This document shows positions 41,784 through 50,884 of a stretch of DNA of 64,000 nucleotides, piece after piece. Source of the DNA: Ostreiculturibacter nitratireducens (lineage in GTDB: Bacteria; Pseudomonadota; Alphaproteobacteria; Rhodobacterales; Rhodobacteraceae). Below the pieces are notes generated by a model, which was not told the DNA's origin, searched no databases, and worked only from the letters and a program-made list of their open reading frames with translations. The stretch covers positions 930,001 through 994,000 of the forward strand of contig NZ_JAVQHL010000002.1 of the NCBI RefSeq assembly GCF_032670585.1, written 5' to 3'. Position 1 is the first letter of the stretch. Each line of letters opens with the position of its first letter. A program made the translations under genes and the position numbers.

Positions 41784-42806
41784 ATGGACGATCTCAAGTT
41801 TGGGACCCGCGACAAGCGTGGGAACTGGGCCCCGAACAAGCCGCTGGAAGTCGCGCCTTTCTGGACCGGCAAGTTTGGCGAGATCGGGAAGTGGCTGGTC
41901 GGCTACATCTGGCCGCACAACACGATCTTCATGCTGGTGACGCTGGCCTACTGGTACTTCGTCCTGCCCGAGTGGGACACCATGAAGACCATGTCGTGGG
42001 GCTGGGGCCTCTGGCTCTATGCCGTGAACGCCGGGGGCATCTTCCTGTTCTACGGCTCGATCGAGTTCTTCTACTACATCAAGCGCAAGCAGGGCACGCG
42101 GTTCAAGTACAACCACAAGTTCCCGGCCGACAACCCGTCCGACGTTTTCTGGTTCAAGAGCCAGAACATCGACAACTTCCTGCGCACGTTCCTGATCTCG
42201 ATCCCGCTGTGGACCCTGATCGAGGTGTTCACGCTGTGGTGCTTCGCCAACGGCTACGCGCTCTGGCTCAGCCCTGAAAGCCACTGGCTGTGGCTCGCCA
42301 TCCTGATCTTCCTCGCCCCCGCGATCCACGAGGTGCATTTCTTCTGCGGGCATTGGCTGATCCACCAGGGCGCGCTCTACAAGTGGATCCACTCGGTCCA
42401 CCACAACTCGATCAACCCGAGCCCGTGGTCGTCGATGTCGATGCATCCCGTCGAAGCCGCCTTCTTCTTCTCCGAGATGATGTGGCACCTCCTGATCCCG
42501 TCGAACCCCTTCGTCGCCATGTTCCAGCTGACGAGCACGGCCTATGGCGCGGTCGTCGGGCACATCGGCTTCGACAAGCTCGAACTGACCGACGAGCGCG
42601 CGATGGATAGCCACGCCTACACCCACTACCTGCACCACAAGTACTTCGAGGTGAACTACGGCGGCGACGGGGTGATCCCGCTCGATAAGTGGTTCGGCAC
42701 CTGGCACGACGGTACGAAGGAAGCCGACGAGCGGATGAAGGAACGCTTCCGGAAGAAGAAAGAGCGCGCGAACGCCAGGAAGGCGGCAAACACCGCGGCC
42801 GAGTGA
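41784..42806 (+). CDS. Fatty acid hydroxylase-fold membrane oxygenase, paralogue 2
   Basis: A 340-residue membrane protein of the same family as paralogue 1. Histidine clusters are HEVHFFCGHWLIH (about 184), HSVHHNSINPSPW (about 204), MHPVE (about 222) and HAYTHYLHHKYFEVNYGG (about 278). It is the first gene of a long operon that encodes a sugar-type ABC importer, oxidoreductases, isomerases and a Rieske ferredoxin; the ferredoxin is a plausible electron donor. Oxidation of a methyl ether or another C-H bond of the imported compound is a reasonable inference. ATG 41784 has GAGAGGAG upstream. The tail is very basic (RKKKERANARK). Confidence 0.87.
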   Translation: MDDLKFGTRDKRGNWAPNKPLEVAPFWTGKFGEIGKWLVGYIWPHNTIFMLVTLAYWYFVLPEWDTMKTMSWGWGLWLYAVNAGGIFLFYGSIEFFYYIKRKQGTRFKYNHKFPADNPSDVFWFKSQNIDNFLRTFLISIPLWTLIEVFTLWCFANGYALWLSPESHWLWLAILIFLAPAIHEVHFFCGHWLIHQGALYKWIHSVHHNSINPSPWSSMSMHPVEAAFFFSEMMWHLLIPSNPFVAMFQLTSTAYGAVVGHIGFDKLELTDERAMDSHAYTHYLHHKYFEVNYGGDGVIPLDKWFGTWHDGTKEADERMKERFRKKKERANARKAANTAAE

Positions 42807-42910
42807 CGATATACGCCCGGTCGGTCGAGGAGGCGCGGCCGGGCAGAAATCCCCAAAGTTTTCAATCGGCGCACGGTAGCGGCGCCAACCACCAGGGAGG
42901 AAACCTGAAA

Positions 42911-43873
42911 ATGAAACTGAGCAAGACGTTTGTTGCCGCAGCGACGACGGCCATCATCGCGACGAACGCGATGGCCGCGGACATCTTCGTCATCGGTGGC
43001 AAGCCCGACGATCCGTTCTGGTCGCGCGTCAAGATGGGCGCCGAAGATGCTGGCAAGGTTGCCGAGGCCCAAGGCGGCTCGGTCACCTGGCTTGGCCCCC
43101 AGAACTACGACAACCTCGGACCCGATGCTGCGGAACTGATCCGTCAGGCCATCGACCAGGGCGCCGACGCCATTGTTGGACCGGACTGGGTGCCCGAGGC
43201 GATGGACCCGGCATTCGAGGCCGTCGTGGCTGCCGGGATACCCCTGGTCATCTACAACGCCGGAGGCATCGAGGCGGCTGACCGCCTGGGCGCGATGAAC
43301 TACGTCGGCGCCGTGGACTACAAGTCCGGCTACGCGGGCGGCGAGTACCTCTCCAACGCGGGCCACAAGAACGGTGCCTGCGTCAACACGCTCCCCGGCG
43401 CGGCCAACATCGAAGCCTTCTGCAACGGTTTCAATGACGGTCTTGCCGCCGGCGGTGGCACCGGGTCGGTTCTTCAGCTTCCCGCCACGGCCTTCGGTGA
43501 TGCCACCGCGGTTGCGCAGGCTGTCCGTGCGCACCTGCTGCAGAACCCGGACATCGACGCCATGTTCGCCATCGGCGACGGCGACACGAACGCGACGGTG
43601 AGCGGTGTCGCTCAGGCCGGCAAAGCCGGTCAGGTTCACGTCTGCGGGATGAACTTCAACGACTCGATCCTGAACAACATCCAGCAGGGCACCCAAGCCT
43701 GCGCGATCGATCAGCAGGGCTACCAGCAGGGCTTCTTCGCCGTGTCGATCCTGAACAACTTCGTCAACTACGGCGTGACGATCCCGACCCGGGAGATCCT
43801 TACGGGCCCGGGCGTCATCGATGCGAGCAACGTCGAACTCGTTATCGCAGGCGTCAAGGCGGGCGCACGCTGA
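42911..43873 (+). CDS. Sugar/cyclitol ABC transporter substrate-binding protein (RbsB-like)
   Basis: A 320-residue periplasmic-binding protein: signal peptide 1-22 (TNAMAA), then the ribose-binding-protein fold with DDPFWSRVKMGAEDAGKVAE, RQAIDQGADAIVGPDWVPEA, GAVDYKSGYAGGEYLSNAG and CAIDQQGYQQGFFAVSILNN. Relatives bind ribose, xylose, inositol or rhizopine (MocB). The AGGAGGAAAC ribosome site before ATG 42911 is very strong, and a stable hairpin follows the gene, both fitting the high protein amount usual for binding proteins. Confidence 0.9.
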   Translation: MKLSKTFVAAATTAIIATNAMAADIFVIGGKPDDPFWSRVKMGAEDAGKVAEAQGGSVTWLGPQNYDNLGPDAAELIRQAIDQGADAIVGPDWVPEAMDPAFEAVVAAGIPLVIYNAGGIEAADRLGAMNYVGAVDYKSGYAGGEYLSNAGHKNGACVNTLPGAANIEAFCNGFNDGLAAGGGTGSVLQLPATAFGDATAVAQAVRAHLLQNPDIDAMFAIGDGDTNATVSGVAQAGKAGQVHVCGMNFNDSILNNIQQGTQACAIDQQGYQQGFFAVSILNNFVNYGVTIPTREILTGPGVIDASNVELVIAGVKAGAR

Positions 43874-43884
43874 GACCCATGCTT

Positions 43885-43913
43885 CCGCCCGCCGCACATG
43901 AGGCGGCGGGCGG
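43885..43913 (+). promoter_or_regulatory. Intra-operon mRNA hairpin after the binding-protein gene
   Basis: CCGCCCGCCGC and GCGGCGGGCGG form a perfect 11-bp stem around a 7-base loop, with no T-run after. In many ABC operons such a structure protects the upstream mRNA, so the binding protein is made in excess over the permeases. Confidence 0.65.
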
Positions 43914-44019
43914 ACAGAACGCCGTGAGCTTGCTACTCGGTTCCAGCGGGCTCCGCCGACGGAATGCACTCGTCCGTCGCGCGACGCGCGAGCCGACTGC
44001 CGCAAAAGGGAATAGCCAG

Positions 44020-45039
44020 ATGTCCATACGATCAGAGGGCCGCGCTTCAGGTTTGTCGCTCAGCATGCTCGCCAGACGGCCCGAGGCCGGGTCCTTCGTC
44101 GGTTTGGTCGTCGTCTATGCATTCTTCGCATTTCTCGGGGGCGCGGTCTTCACTGGTGCACCCGGTTGGTCCAGCTGGCTCAACATTGCGGCAGAGGTGG
44201 GCATCGTCGCGCTTCCCGTCGGCCTTCTGATGATCGCCGGCGAGCTTGATATCTCGGTCGGCTCCGTCATTCCGGCATCCTCGATGACTGCGGCCATCGT
44301 GTCGGGCCATTATGGCCTGCCGGCCCCCGTCGGGATCGCGTGCGGACTGGGCACCGGACTGCTCGTCGGCTTCGTCAACGGATATCTGGTCACACGCACG
44401 AGGATCCCCTCGCTTATCGTCACCATCGGCACGATGTTCGGGGTCATGGGCCTGACGCTTGGCTTTGCCGTGCTGATTGTTGGCTCCACGAGTGTCTCTC
44501 TGGTCCCCGATGCCTTCACGAAGCTGATCCTCGGCACCTTCATCGGCGGGATGTTCAACGTCTCGATGTTCTGGTGGGCTGCCTTCGTTGTTTCAGTCTT
44601 CTTTCTTCTGCACGTGTCTCCGGTCGGGAACTGGATTTTCGCGATCGGCGGCGATCGGGAAAGTGCACGAAACGCGGGCATTCCGACCCGCCAGCTGACC
44701 GTGGCGCTCTACATGCTTTCGGGCTTTGCCGCCGCCTTCGTCGGCATCCTGCAACTGATGACCTACCAAAGCGCGCAGGTCGCGACCGGACAGTCCTTCA
44801 TCTTCAACTCGATCATGTGCGTGGTGATCGGTGGCGTGCTGCTGACCGGCGGTTCGGGTTCGGTGATCGGCATCGTCACCGGCACGGTCACGTTCGCCAT
44901 CGTGAACCAGGGCATCTTCTTTTCCGGACTCGACCCCAACATCGGCTCCGTCATCATCGGCGCCCTCCTGTTGGCGGCCGTTCTGTCCAACGACACCTTC
45001 CGCGCGCTGGCGCTGAGCTATTCGGCGAAGAAGAAGTGA
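44020..45039 (+). CDS. ABC transporter permease (RbsC-like), first copy
   Basis: A 339-residue inner-membrane permease of the ribose/xylose type, with about nine to ten helices. The segment LLMIAGELDISVGSVIPASS (about 84-104) is the family hallmark, with VTIGTMFGVMGLTLG and GDRESARNAGIPTRQLTVAL (cytoplasmic loop contacting the ATPase) further on. Start at ATG 44020, after AAAAGGG. It is followed after 10 bp by a second, related permease, so the transporter is probably a heterodimer. Confidence 0.9.
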   Translation: MSIRSEGRASGLSLSMLARRPEAGSFVGLVVVYAFFAFLGGAVFTGAPGWSSWLNIAAEVGIVALPVGLLMIAGELDISVGSVIPASSMTAAIVSGHYGLPAPVGIACGLGTGLLVGFVNGYLVTRTRIPSLIVTIGTMFGVMGLTLGFAVLIVGSTSVSLVPDAFTKLILGTFIGGMFNVSMFWWAAFVVSVFFLLHVSPVGNWIFAIGGDRESARNAGIPTRQLTVALYMLSGFAAAFVGILQLMTYQSAQVATGQSFIFNSIMCVVIGGVLLTGGSGSVIGIVTGTVTFAIVNQGIFFSGLDPNIGSVIIGALLLAAVLSNDTFRALALSYSAKKK

Positions 45040-45049
45040 GAACTCAATC

Positions 45050-46042
45050 ATGGATCTGATCACATCCCTTGTCCGCCGTCCCGCTGCCGCCTCGGTATTG
45101 AGCCTCGTCGGGGTGGTCCTGTTCTACGTGATCTTCGGGGGGGTCGAACTCGGCAAGCTTGCAGGTGCGGCGAGTTGGGTCAATTTCGCGGCCAATCTCG
45201 GCATCGTCGCCATACCGGTCGGGTTGCTGATGATCTCGGGCGAACTGGACATCTCGATCGGAGCGATGATCCCGGCGGGTTCCATGACCACGGCGATCAT
45301 CTCCGGGTATTACGAGTTGCCGATCATCTACGGCATGGCCGGCGCACTGGCGGTCGGGGTGGTCGTGGGCCTCGTGAACGGCATTCTCACCATCCGCACG
45401 ACAGTGCCCTCGTTGATCATCACCCTCGGCACGCTGGTTGCGATGCAGGGGGTCGTCCTGTCGGCCTCGAAGCTCCTGACCGGCGACGCCAGCGTGGCGC
45501 TGACCGCGCCGGAGTGGTCGAAATTCATCTTCGGCCGGCTGATCGGCGGCAGTCATCAGATCATCATCTTCTGGTGGATCCTTATCGCTGCGGTCTACGC
45601 ATTCGTCGTCCATCAGAGCCGCTACGGCAACTGGCTCTTCGCCATGGGAGGCGACCGCGAAAGCGCCCGCAATTGCGGCATCCCGGTCGACCGGATGACA
45701 ATCATCCTGTTCGTCCTGTCGGCCACATCTGCCGCCTTCGTCGGCATGTGCCAGGCAATCCTGTTCAATTCGGCGCAGGTGTCAGGCGGCATGAACTACA
45801 TCTTCAACACGATCGTCAGCGTCGTCGTCGGCGGCGTGCTGCTGACGGGGGGCTTCGGGTCGGTCGTGGGGATCTTCTTCGGGACGCTGACCTTCGCGAT
45901 CGTGAGCCAGGGGATCTACTTCACCGACATCGACCGCAACTGGTCGAACCTGATCATCGGCGTGATGCTCCTGATCGCGGTAGCGATGAACGAGAGCTTC
46001 CGCAGCATGGCGACGAGCGCGTCGACCTCAAGGAAAAAGTGA
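45050..46042 (+). CDS. ABC transporter permease (RbsC-like), second copy
   Basis: A 330-residue permease related to the previous one: LLMISGELDISIGAMIPAGS, TLGTLVAMQGVVLSASKLL and MGGDRESARNCGIPVDRMTI align with the matching parts of the first copy. Membrane topology should be the same. Translation is probably coupled, with 10 bp between genes on both sides. Confidence 0.9.
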   Translation: MDLITSLVRRPAAASVLSLVGVVLFYVIFGGVELGKLAGAASWVNFAANLGIVAIPVGLLMISGELDISIGAMIPAGSMTTAIISGYYELPIIYGMAGALAVGVVVGLVNGILTIRTTVPSLIITLGTLVAMQGVVLSASKLLTGDASVALTAPEWSKFIFGRLIGGSHQIIIFWWILIAAVYAFVVHQSRYGNWLFAMGGDRESARNCGIPVDRMTIILFVLSATSAAFVGMCQAILFNSAQVSGGMNYIFNTIVSVVVGGVLLTGGFGSVVGIFFGTLTFAIVSQGIYFTDIDRNWSNLIIGVMLLIAVAMNESFRSMATSASTSRKK

Positions 46043-46052
46043 GGACCTGAAA

Positions 46053-46877
<825 letters not shown>

Positions 46878-46923
46878 TAGCTTCTCCCTTGAGGGGGTGC
46901 TTTGCGTCCCCTTCTCCTCCCGC

Positions 46924-46949
46924 GGCGACCCGGCCTGGGCCGGGTCGCC
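46924..46949 (+). promoter_or_regulatory. Intra-operon hairpin between transporter and enzyme genes
   Basis: GGCGACCCGGC and GCCGGGTCGCC form an 11-bp perfect stem with loop CTGG, without a T-run. It sits in the 98-bp gap between the ATPase gene and the first oxidoreductase gene and may separate expression levels of the two parts of the operon. Confidence 0.6.
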
Positions 46950-46975
46950 GGTCAACCCAAAGAAAGGGAACAGAG

Positions 46976-47980
46976 ATGACTGTCCGTATTGCCGTCATAG
47001 GTGCGGGAATCATGGGGGCCGACCACGCCCGGATCGTGGCGGGGAACCTGCCCGGCGCCGCGTTGCAGGTCGTGTGCGACATGGACGCGGGCCGGGCGCG
47101 CAACGTCGCCGATGCCTGTGGAGCGGCGGATGCCGCCACGGACCCCGAAGCGGTGATCGCGCGCGCCGACGTGGACGCGGTTATCGTGGCAAGCCCCGAT
47201 TTCACCCATGCGCCGCTGTCGATGGCCTGCATCAGGGCCGGCAAGAAGGTGCTTTGCGAGAAGCCGCTGTCGCAGTCCTCGGCGGAATGCCTCGAGGTGA
47301 TGGAGGCCGAACAGAAGGCGGGCGAAAAGTTCGTCCAGGTGGGCTTCATGCGCCGTTACGACCAGTCCTATGTCGAGATGAAGCAGGCGCTGTCCGAAGG
47401 CACGCTGGGCCGTGCCCTGATGATGCACAACTTCCACCGCAACGTGGAAACGCCCGCCGCCGATTTCACTGGCGCGATGGCCATCACGAACTCGGCTCCG
47501 CACGAATTCGACGTGGTGCGCCACGTTCTGGACACCGAGTACGCGACGATCTCGGCCTACCAGCCGCGGCGCTCCGACGCGCTGGTCGCCCCGGTCGTCA
47601 TGGTTCTGGAGACCACCGACGGGCAACTTGTCAGCATCGAGATCAACAACAACGCTGCCTATGGCTACGACGTGCGCGCCGAGCTGGTCGGTGAAAAGGG
47701 CTCGATCGCCATGAACAACGTGGCCTATTCGCGCCTCGACAGGGCGTTGTCGCAAAGCACGCGCTACGACGCCGACTGGCGCGGCCGCTATGCCGAGGCG
47801 TACCGCCGCCAGAACCACGCCTTCGTGCGCTTCGTCGAAACGGGCCAGTTCCCGGCCATCGCTTCGAGCAGCTGGGACGGCTATTGCGCGGCCATCGTTG
47901 CCGAAGCGGGCGTCAAGGCGCTGCAAGAGGGCCGCAAGGTCGCTGTCGAGATGATCGCAAAGCCGGAGTTCTATGCATGA
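46976..47980 (+). CDS. Gfo/Idh/MocA-family oxidoreductase
   Basis: A 334-residue NAD(P)-dependent dehydrogenase. The Rossmann motif VIGAGIMGADHARIVAG starts at residue 7; the catalytic Lys is in VLCEKPLSQ (about 96-104), and the His-Asp pair in NSAPHEFDVVRHV (about 172). The family oxidises inositols, inosamines and sugars; MocA acts on rhizopine. The GTEMTVRIAV start (ATG 46976, with AAAGGGAA upstream) is well supported. The stop overlaps the next ATG. Which hydroxyl or amine it oxidises is unknown. Confidence 0.88.
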   Translation: MTVRIAVIGAGIMGADHARIVAGNLPGAALQVVCDMDAGRARNVADACGAADAATDPEAVIARADVDAVIVASPDFTHAPLSMACIRAGKKVLCEKPLSQSSAECLEVMEAEQKAGEKFVQVGFMRRYDQSYVEMKQALSEGTLGRALMMHNFHRNVETPAADFTGAMAITNSAPHEFDVVRHVLDTEYATISAYQPRRSDALVAPVVMVLETTDGQLVSIEINNNAAYGYDVRAELVGEKGSIAMNNVAYSRLDRALSQSTRYDADWRGRYAEAYRRQNHAFVRFVETGQFPAIASSSWDGYCAAIVAEAGVKALQEGRKVAVEMIAKPEFYA

Positions 47981-48936
47981 AACTGGGGTTCGTATCCGAC
48001 AGCCTCGGCGGCCTGTCGTTCGAGGCGATGCTTGACCAGGCCGCCCGCATGGGCGTCTCGGGCGTCGAGGTGAACACCTGTGGCTGGTCCACAGCGCCGC
48101 ATTTCGATCTGAAGGGCATGTTGGGCAACGCCTCGGCGCAGAAAGCCTTCCTGAAGGCGTTTGGCGACCGCGGGCTCGAGGTGATCAGCCTCAACGCAAA
48201 CGGCAATCCGTTGCACCCGACCGATCCGGCGCAGGGCGAGGGGCTGAAGAACACGATCCGCGTGGCGGGCGAGCTCGGCATCAAGACGGTCTGCACCATG
48301 TCGGGCCTTCCCGCCGGCAACGCCACCGACACGATGCCGAACTGGGTCGTGTCATCCTGGCCGCCGGAGACGCAGGCCATCCTGAAATACCAGTGGGAGG
48401 AGAGGCTCCTCCCGTTCTGGAGCGAAATCGTCGCGCTGGCCAGGGAGTGCGGCGTCGAGCGCATCGCGCTCGAACTCCATGGAAACCAGTGCGTCTACAA
48501 CGTTCCCTCCCTCAAGAAACTGCGCGAAGCGGTCGGGCCCGTCGTCGGGGCGAACCTCGACCCTTCGCACCTCTTCTGGATGGGAGCGGACCCGCTGGTC
48601 GCCGCCGAGGCACTGGGCGAGGCGGTCTACCACGTCCACGCCAAGGACACGTTCATGAACGCACCCGTGCAGGCGACGACCTCGCTTCTGGAAAACGGCT
48701 CCCTCATGAACATCCCGGCCCGCAGCTGGTCCTACATCACGCTCGGCTTCGGGCACGGCGAGGAATGGTGGCGGCAGTTCTGCTACCGGCTCAAGATGGC
48801 GGGCTACGACGGCTGGCTGTCGATCGAGCACGAGGACGTGCTTCTGAACAGTCTCGAGGGGCTGGAGAAATCCGTCACGCTCCTCAAGGGGGTCATGCCC
48901 GTGGCTCCTTCCGATTTCAAACCACAAGACATCTGA
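47977..48936 (+). CDS. Sugar phosphate isomerase/epimerase (AP endonuclease-2 TIM barrel)
   Basis: A 319-residue cytoplasmic TIM-barrel protein. Segments fitting the family are KLGFVSDSLGGLSFEAMLDQ, GVSGVEVNTCGWSTAPHFDL, ERIALELHGNQCVYN (metal-binding Glu, about 165), NLDPSHLFWMGADP (Asp/His, about 190), YHVHAKDTFMN and SIEHEDVLLNSLEGL (final Glu). A divalent metal and acid-base chemistry on a keto/aldo or inosose-type compound is expected, like IolE, IolI or MocC. The four-base overlap with the upstream dehydrogenase suggests the two act in sequence. Confidence 0.86.
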   Translation: MKLGFVSDSLGGLSFEAMLDQAARMGVSGVEVNTCGWSTAPHFDLKGMLGNASAQKAFLKAFGDRGLEVISLNANGNPLHPTDPAQGEGLKNTIRVAGELGIKTVCTMSGLPAGNATDTMPNWVVSSWPPETQAILKYQWEERLLPFWSEIVALARECGVERIALELHGNQCVYNVPSLKKLREAVGPVVGANLDPSHLFWMGADPLVAAEALGEAVYHVHAKDTFMNAPVQATTSLLENGSLMNIPARSWSYITLGFGHGEEWWRQFCYRLKMAGYDGWLSIEHEDVLLNSLEGLEKSVTLLKGVMPVAPSDFKPQDI

Positions 48937-48946
48937 AGGGGGACCC

Positions 48947-49255
48947 ATGCCCTGGATCGACGCCTGTTCCACCGATGACATCGACGCCGAAGACGTGATC
49001 CGTTTCGATCACGGCGGCCGGACCTTCATCATCGTCCGCAACCACCAGGACCAATACTACTGCACCGATGGGCATTGCACGCACGAGGATGTGCATCTTG
49101 CCGACGGGATGGTGGTCGAGAACACCATCGAGTGCCCCAAGCATTCGAGCATCTTCGACGTCACCACCGGCGAGGTCGAGACGCCCCCGGCCTGCGAGAA
49201 CCTCCACACCTATGCCACCAGGGTCGAGAACGGCCGGGTCATGATCGAGATCTGA
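48947..49255 (+). CDS. Rieske-type [2Fe-2S] ferredoxin (MocE-like)
   Basis: A 102-residue soluble ferredoxin. The two cluster-binding boxes are CTHEDVHL (C-x-H, about 43) and CPKHSSIFD (C-x2-H, about 62), 16 residues apart; the disulfide Cys pair of respiratory Rieske proteins is absent, as in oxygenase ferredoxins. It is 10 bp from the isomerase gene and 6 bp from the next. In rhizopine catabolism a ferredoxin of this kind (MocE) accompanies an oxygenase; here it may feed the membrane oxygenases. No ferredoxin reductase gene is present in the window locus. Confidence 0.9.
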   Translation: MPWIDACSTDDIDAEDVIRFDHGGRTFIIVRNHQDQYYCTDGHCTHEDVHLADGMVVENTIECPKHSSIFDVTTGEVETPPACENLHTYATRVENGRVMIEI

Positions 49256-49261
49256 CGGAAA

Positions 49262-50041
49262 ATGACGCAACATTTCTCCCTCGCCGCCTGCGCGGAAATG
49301 CTCTGGCAGGACAAACCGATCGACTGGCGGGCGAGCCGGCTGAAAGAGATGGGCTTTGGGGTCGGCCTCTGGAACTGGCCCGCGCATGATCTGGACGCGC
49401 TGGAAAGAACCGGCGCCACCTTCACGATCATGAACGGTTACCTCGAGGGCCGTCTGGCGGATGACGATGGCGCCCAGATGCTTCTCAGGTCCGCGCGTGA
49501 GACGGCGCAGGTGGGCAAGCGCCTTGGGGTCCAGCGTCTCAATCTGCACGGCACGGGCCTCGGCGACGGTGGCATCCCGATCTGGCAGCACGACGTGGTC
49601 ACGGGCGCCATGTGGCTGAAGGCGCGCGATACGTTGAACCGCATCTGCGACATGGCCGAAGAAGAGGGTGTGGTCTTCACGCTGGAGAACCTCAACCTTC
49701 TTGACCACCCGGGCTGCCCGTTCGGGTCCACGGGGGACGTCCTGGCGCTCGTCTCTGCTGTCGATCGTCCACAGCTCCGGATCAACCTCGACCTCTACCA
49801 CACCCAGATCGGCGAGGGCGATCTCGTGCGCTGGTGCAAGAAGTGCCTGCCGTGGATCGGCGAGGTCCAGGTGGCGGACAATCCCGGCCGCTGCGAGCCG
49901 GGCACGGGCGAGATCAACTATGCAGGCGTCGCGAAGGCCCTGAAGGAAATGGGCTACGCCGGTCCGGTAGGCATGGAAGCCTTCGCCGCCGACGACCCGG
50001 AAGCGGCGCTGGAAGCCTTCCGCGCTGCGTTCACGCTCTGA
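49262..50041 (+). CDS. Hydroxypyruvate isomerase-like TIM-barrel protein
   Basis: A 259-residue TIM-barrel protein of the xylose-isomerase-like superfamily, resembling hydroxypyruvate isomerase (Hyi) and IolI-type enzymes. It has AACAEMLWQDKPIDWRASRL at the start, GVQRLNLHGTGLGD, FTLENLNLLDHPGCPFGST (a likely metal Glu), INLDLYHTQIGEGDL and VGMEAFAADDPEAA near the end. It is shorter than and distinct from the 47977 isomerase. The two together suggest successive isomerase/epimerase steps on the ring or on an open-chain product. Confidence 0.84.
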   Translation: MTQHFSLAACAEMLWQDKPIDWRASRLKEMGFGVGLWNWPAHDLDALERTGATFTIMNGYLEGRLADDDGAQMLLRSARETAQVGKRLGVQRLNLHGTGLGDGGIPIWQHDVVTGAMWLKARDTLNRICDMAEEEGVVFTLENLNLLDHPGCPFGSTGDVLALVSAVDRPQLRINLDLYHTQIGEGDLVRWCKKCLPWIGEVQVADNPGRCEPGTGEINYAGVAKALKEMGYAGPVGMEAFAADDPEAALEAFRAAFTL

Positions 50042-50055
50042 ACGGGGAGAAGGGA

Positions 50056-50880
50056 ATGGGCATGTATCACAACCGTCCTCACGTCGAGGACCTCCGGAAC
50101 ATGAAGAAGCGTGGCGAGAAGATCTCCATGCTCTATGTCACGACGCTCGAAGAGGCCGCCGCGGCAAGCGCGGCGGGCATCCACATGCTGTCCATCGAAG
50201 GCCGTTTCTGGGGCCCGGAAATGCGCGAGGCCGCGGGCGACTGCTTTGTCCAGGTCGGCCTGCCTTACGGCGGGTGGGGCAGCTTCAACGGCCGGCCCCT
50301 CGCGACGGCGGAAGACTACCTGCGCGCCGCGTTCCATTATGCCGGCTTCGGCGGCGATGCGTTCTACTGCTCGGCCTCCTATGACATCCAGAAGACCCTC
50401 GCCGACAACCACATCCCCGTGGTCGGCCATATCGGTCTGATCCCGTCCTACATCAGCTGGACCGGCTGGCGCGCCGTGGGCAAGACCTCGAACGAGGCGC
50501 TGGCGTTGTGGCGGCACACGCAGAAACTCGAGGAAATCGGCGTCTTCGGTGCCGAACTCGAAGTGGTGCCGGACCGCGTGGCAAGATTCCTGTCCGAGAA
50601 TTCCTCGCTTCTGATGCTGGGCATGGGCGCGGGCAAATACGCCGATGCGCAGTACCTCTTCACCGAAGACGTCTGCGGCTACGGCAAGAACCACAAGCCG
50701 CGCCACGGCAAGGTCTACCGGAACTTCGCGCCCGAGCTCGAGCGCCTGCAGAACGAACGCATCGCCGCGTTCAAGGAGTTCAGGGCAGACGTCGATTCCG
50801 GCGGATATCCCGCGCCGGAACACACCGTCCTGATCGGGGACGATGAGTTCGACGCCTTCCTCAAGGCGGCGAAGGGCTGA
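50056..50880 (+). CDS. PanB-like (ketopantoate hydroxymethyltransferase superfamily) protein
   Basis: A 274-residue protein with the TIM-barrel pattern of 3-methyl-2-oxobutanoate hydroxymethyltransferase. Visible matches are IPVVGHIGLIPSYISWTGW (about 118-136), FGAELEVVPDRVARFLSE (about 165), LGMGAGKYADAQYLFTEDV and the C-terminal GGYPAPEHTVL. PanB transfers a hydroxymethyl group from 5,10-methylene-THF to a keto acid. The N-terminal metal-binding region (IEGRFWGPEM) departs from normal PanB, so it probably has another substrate. Placed in a catabolic operon with an oxygenase, it may handle an aldol-type step or a one-carbon unit; this is inference. Confidence 0.78.
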   Translation: MGMYHNRPHVEDLRNMKKRGEKISMLYVTTLEEAAAASAAGIHMLSIEGRFWGPEMREAAGDCFVQVGLPYGGWGSFNGRPLATAEDYLRAAFHYAGFGGDAFYCSASYDIQKTLADNHIPVVGHIGLIPSYISWTGWRAVGKTSNEALALWRHTQKLEEIGVFGAELEVVPDRVARFLSENSSLLMLGMGAGKYADAQYLFTEDVCGYGKNHKPRHGKVYRNFAPELERLQNERIAAFKEFRADVDSGGYPAPEHTVLIGDDEFDAFLKAAKG

Positions 50881-50884
50881 GAGC

